Source: Alcaligenes ammonioxydans
GTDB lineage: Bacteria > Pseudomonadota > Gammaproteobacteria > Burkholderiales > Burkholderiaceae_B
DNA: 64,000 nucleotides
NCBI RefSeq assembly: GCF_019343455.1
Contig: NZ_CP049362.1
Coordinates: 558,001-622,000 of the forward strand
Direction: 5' to 3'
The notes under the pieces are model-generated. The model was given only the letters and a program-made list of their open reading frames with translations, did no database searches and had not been told where the DNA came from. Position numbers and translations under genes: made by a program. Below are positions 61,842-64,000 of this stretch, piece after piece (the stretch's first letter is position 1; each line of letters opens with the position of its first letter).

Positions 61842-63775
61842 CAACGTCCTCCCTTCAGATCTTTGAGCGCTGCTTCGGCGCTGGCCTTGAGGCCAAGATT
61901 TCCGGTGACTTTGCTCCAGTCTCCCAGTAGCTTTGTAAGGCGAGCAGCGCATTCGGTGTCTTTGATGACGCTTTGCCAGCCACTGACGGCCCAAGGCCCG
62001 CACTTACCACTTGGTAGCGCCTCCAGGAAGTCCATTAACCGGCTCTGGAGGCCGGGCTGTGCCTTCACGAGGACGGTGAGGCCATCTACACCTGCAGGCC
62101 TGGTCTCAAAAGCGCCGGAGCCCATAATCTTGCTGCGCACGGCCTCGAACACCTTCTCGGCTTCGGGTTGCACGAGTTGCTTTAACTCGGCTTCGTAGCT
62201 TTGGACGGTCATCTTGCCGCCGAACAGTTTCTCGACCACAGCAGCCAGGTGACCCAACACCGATACCGGGCCGAAGTAGTCCTTCTTGTCCTTTGTCACG
62301 AACAGGTAAGGGCGCAGATCGAGTCCTGATAGCTTCGGCAGGAGGAGCGCCCAGTCGCGCACCGGCTCCGACGACTTCCACTCGGTCAACACAGCGTTGT
62401 CAGACACAGCGGTGGGCTCAGTGGCCTTCTGCCCCTTCGGCTCGCTAGCTTTGCCGTCAGCCAGTGCAAGGCTCTTTTCCAGCGTTTCGAGGTCTTCACA
62501 TAGCCCTTGCGGATGGACTGCCGCGACGAATGCGACCTGCTCGAACAACCTTGGGAGGAAGCGTTCCGCAAGCATGAGCTTCGCCAGCACGGGTAGCTTG
62601 ATGTCGTCACCGAAACCGCGCGCGGTCGCAGTGCGCTCGCGCAGCAGCAACGTGTTGAGAAAGCGCTTGATCTGGCGCGGGTTGCCCTTTGTACCGCTCG
62701 CCAAAATGGGACCGATCTGGTCGCTGAGTGCAAGTGCGTTGTTCGCCTTGTCGGCTTGCTTGCCGAGGGCCGTCTTGACCGCTGCGGCATCAAGACCGCC
62801 GTTGGTCCAAGGACGTTTCAGCTTCTCTCTTGCTACGGTGATTAGCTTTCCATAGTCCGCGTCGTCCTCCCCGACCTCAGCGCCGGCCAGCAACAACGTC
62901 ACGTAGATCCGAGTCTCGGTCTCACCCAGCGCCGGGATGCGGAACGGAACCTGGATGAGCTTTTCGAGGTAATTGCGGGCGTAATCGCGCGGTCCAGTGC
63001 TGTCGGGTAGGTCAGGAAAGTGCTTACGCACCGCGTATTCGATCATCGCCTCGTCTGCTGCAACGACGAACGCCGTCTGGGCAGTGAAGACAAACAACCG
63101 GATCGCTTCGAGCGTTTCAATGGCCGTATCGGGCAGGCAGCGGTCGAGATCGTCAATCAGGACAACAAGCTGCTTGATGCCAGCATCTTTCAGGAGTTGG
63201 TCGAACGCTTTGCGGAAGGCCTCCACTTCCTCCGGCACATTCTTGGACTCGCCTGGTTTGAGCAGGTCTTTCGCTTCGTTGATGGCGGTCGAGAGGTTTT
63301 CTTTCGTAACAAGCTTTGCAGGATCTGCCACTAATGCTTCGAGCGACCCGACAATCGCCCCGATTTGTTCGGGTGTCGGGATACCGGTGAATGCGGTCAG
63401 GGCCAGTCCGCCGGCTCGCTTGGCCACCTTCAACCAGTCGATGCGACGAAAGACATCCTTGACGGCCACTGCCGCCGTCTTCAATGCCGGACGTTTCTCG
63501 ACCAAGCCCGTGACGATCCCTTCGATCAAGGCGATCTTCGCGTCCTCGAAGCCTTGAAAGCGCCATCCATTGAACTTCAGGCACAGGACATCGCCCTGAT
63601 CAGAAAAACCAGCTTCGATCATTTCGAGCACGCTGGACTTTCCTGCCCCCCAGTCGCCGTGCACACCGATAGTCACAGGGTGGTCTGGCTTCGCGCGAAG
63701 TAGCCCAATGATCGTGGAGGCAATTGCCTCGTTGTTGAGTAGATCGACCTTGGTCTCGTTATCGGTCAGGATCAT
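61841..63775 (-). CDS. qatA: QatA, KAP-family P-loop ATPase of the Qat defence system
   Basis: A 644-residue KAP NTPase. Walker A is 'GVHGDWGAGKSS' (Lys46), Walker B 'LVVLIDDLDRCLPD' (about 200-213), followed by 'LEAIRLFVFTAQTAFVVAADE', all KAP hallmarks. Residues about 80-190 form the KAP-specific insertion with hydrophobic stretches. KAP ATPases often serve as sensors or scaffolds in phage defence. GGGAGAGA precedes the ATG. First gene of qatABCD; all junctions overlap or are under 20 bases. Confidence 0.92.
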   Translation of the reverse strand: MILTDNETKVDLLNNEAIASTIIGLLRAKPDHPVTIGVHGDWGAGKSSVLEMIEAGFSDQGDVLCLKFNGWRFQGFEDAKIALIEGIVTGLVEKRPALKTAAVAVKDVFRRIDWLKVAKRAGGLALTAFTGIPTPEQIGAIVGSLEALVADPAKLVTKENLSTAINEAKDLLKPGESKNVPEEVEAFRKAFDQLLKDAGIKQLVVLIDDLDRCLPDTAIETLEAIRLFVFTAQTAFVVAADEAMIEYAVRKHFPDLPDSTGPRDYARNYLEKLIQVPFRIPALGETETRIYVTLLLAGAEVGEDDADYGKLITVAREKLKRPWTNGGLDAAAVKTALGKQADKANNALALSDQIGPILASGTKGNPRQIKRFLNTLLLRERTATARGFGDDIKLPVLAKLMLAERFLPRLFEQVAFVAAVHPQGLCEDLETLEKSLALADGKASEPKGQKATEPTAVSDNAVLTEWKSSEPVRDWALLLPKLSGLDLRPYLFVTKDKKDYFGPVSVLGHLAAVVEKLFGGKMTVQSYEAELKQLVQPEAEKVFEAVRSKIMGSGAFETRPAGVDGLTVLVKAQPGLQSRLMDFLEALPSGKCGPWAVSGWQSVIKDTECAARLTKLLGDWSKVTGNLGLKASAEAALKDLKGGR

Positions 63776-63820
63776 CTGTCTCTCCCTGAAGTCTTCTCAA
63801 TCCCCTACCGCCAGGTGTAA

Positions 63821-64000
63821 TCAGGTTGTTCCGCGATGCGACACCGACCACCCCGACGACAGCGCCTCAGCCTGCTGCAACACCGTTTGCACCGCCATGT
63901 CCTGAAGGTCGGGCGGATAGCCGTACTTCCGCAGAATGCGCTTCACCAGCACACGCATCCGGGCACGGGCAGAGTCTCTGTGCGCCCAGTCAACCGATAC
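63821..64000 (-). CDS. hsdR: C-terminal end of type I restriction enzyme R subunit (partial)
   Basis: The last 59 residues of a protein reading from the right edge. '[20 protein letters not shown]' and 'KYGYPPDLQ' match the C-terminal segment of HsdR (DUF3387 region), which is followed by a helix ending in '[13 protein letters not shown]'. HsdR is the translocase/nuclease subunit of type I restriction-modification systems. It ends 46 bases before qatA, in the same orientation. Confidence 0.85.
   Translation of the reverse strand, partial: VSVDWAHRDSARARMRVLVKRILRKYGYPPDLQDMAVQTVLQQAEALSSGWSVSHRGTT

Larger units (their letters stand above)
56306..64000. mobile_element. Left part of an integrase-bearing defence island (right end not in window)
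   Basis: It begins after the ychF terminator with a P4-type integrase and carries the Qat operon, an associated unknown gene and the 3' end of hsdR. Codon use is not strikingly different from the core. No tRNA or direct repeat could be identified at the left edge, so the attachment site is unresolved. The right end lies beyond 64000. Confidence 0.65.

Noticed and set aside
1..64000. CRISPR array or rRNA genes
   Set aside because: No regularly spaced repeats and no rRNA sequence were seen.

Overview
The window looks like chromosomal DNA from a betaproteobacterium of the family Alcaligenaceae (Alcaligenes/Bordetella-like). This rests on protein similarity recognised by eye, moderately high GC content, and familiar neighbourhoods: tamB-dcd-decarboxylase, ispE-tRNA-Gln-prs-rplY-pth-ychF, and hmgA-fahA with a DUF2783 gene. 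No database search was possible. Most of the first 56.3 kb is housekeeping and catabolic core genome. The last 7.7 kb is a horizontally acquired island.

Layout. 0-5 kb: the end of tamB, dcd, a large PLP basic amino acid decarboxylase, a BaiN/YhiN-type flavoprotein and a solitary gcvH. 5.3-7.1 kb: thyA-folA and an OsmC-family gene on the minus strand. 7.3-11.8 kb: a cbb3-type oxidase operon with a CcoS-like segment at the front of CcoN, a short CcoO, a one-haem CcoP-like subunit, a SCO-type copper chaperone and a CtaG-like membrane protein. 11.8-12.5 kb: coq7. 12.6-13.6 kb is nearly gene-free but holds a strong small-RNA candidate with a CCUCCUCC loop. 13.6-26.7 kb is a purine/ureide-to-glyoxylate-to-pyruvate region: pyk, a GlcG-like gene, glycerate 2-kinase, glxR, hyi, gcl, a LysR regulator, a Tsx-like porin, an NCS2 purine permease, a tautomerase, a class II aldolase, ureidoglycolate lyase and OHCU decarboxylase, followed by a second, divergent LysR regulator.

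28.1-37.7 kb is a surface polysaccharide cluster: a WecA/MraY-like initiating transferase, UDP-HexNAc dehydrogenase and epimerase (HexNAcA synthesis), a MurJ-like flippase and three GT4 glycosyltransferase genes, one of them a fusion of two GT4 units. A phosphomannomutase/phosphoglucomutase gene converges on it. 39.4-41.5 kb: an FAD-linked 2-hydroxyacid oxidase and a PAP2 phosphatase. 41.7-47.2 kb: a homogentisate operon (MBL protein, FAD monooxygenase, DUF2783, hmgA, fahA). 47.4-56.2 kb: mutM, a TPR protein, lolB (frameshifted at a C8 tract), ispE, tRNA-Gln, prs, rplY, pth, a CPBP protease and ychF.

56.4-64 kb: a tyrosine integrase, then on the opposite strand the 3' end of a type I restriction hsdR gene and a complete four-gene Qat anti-phage system (qatA ATPase, qatB, qatC QueC-like, qatD TatD-like). 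Directly after qatD on the same strand lies an uncharacterised gene with a GIY-YIG-nuclease-like core. It is the best candidate in the window for an undescribed defence component.
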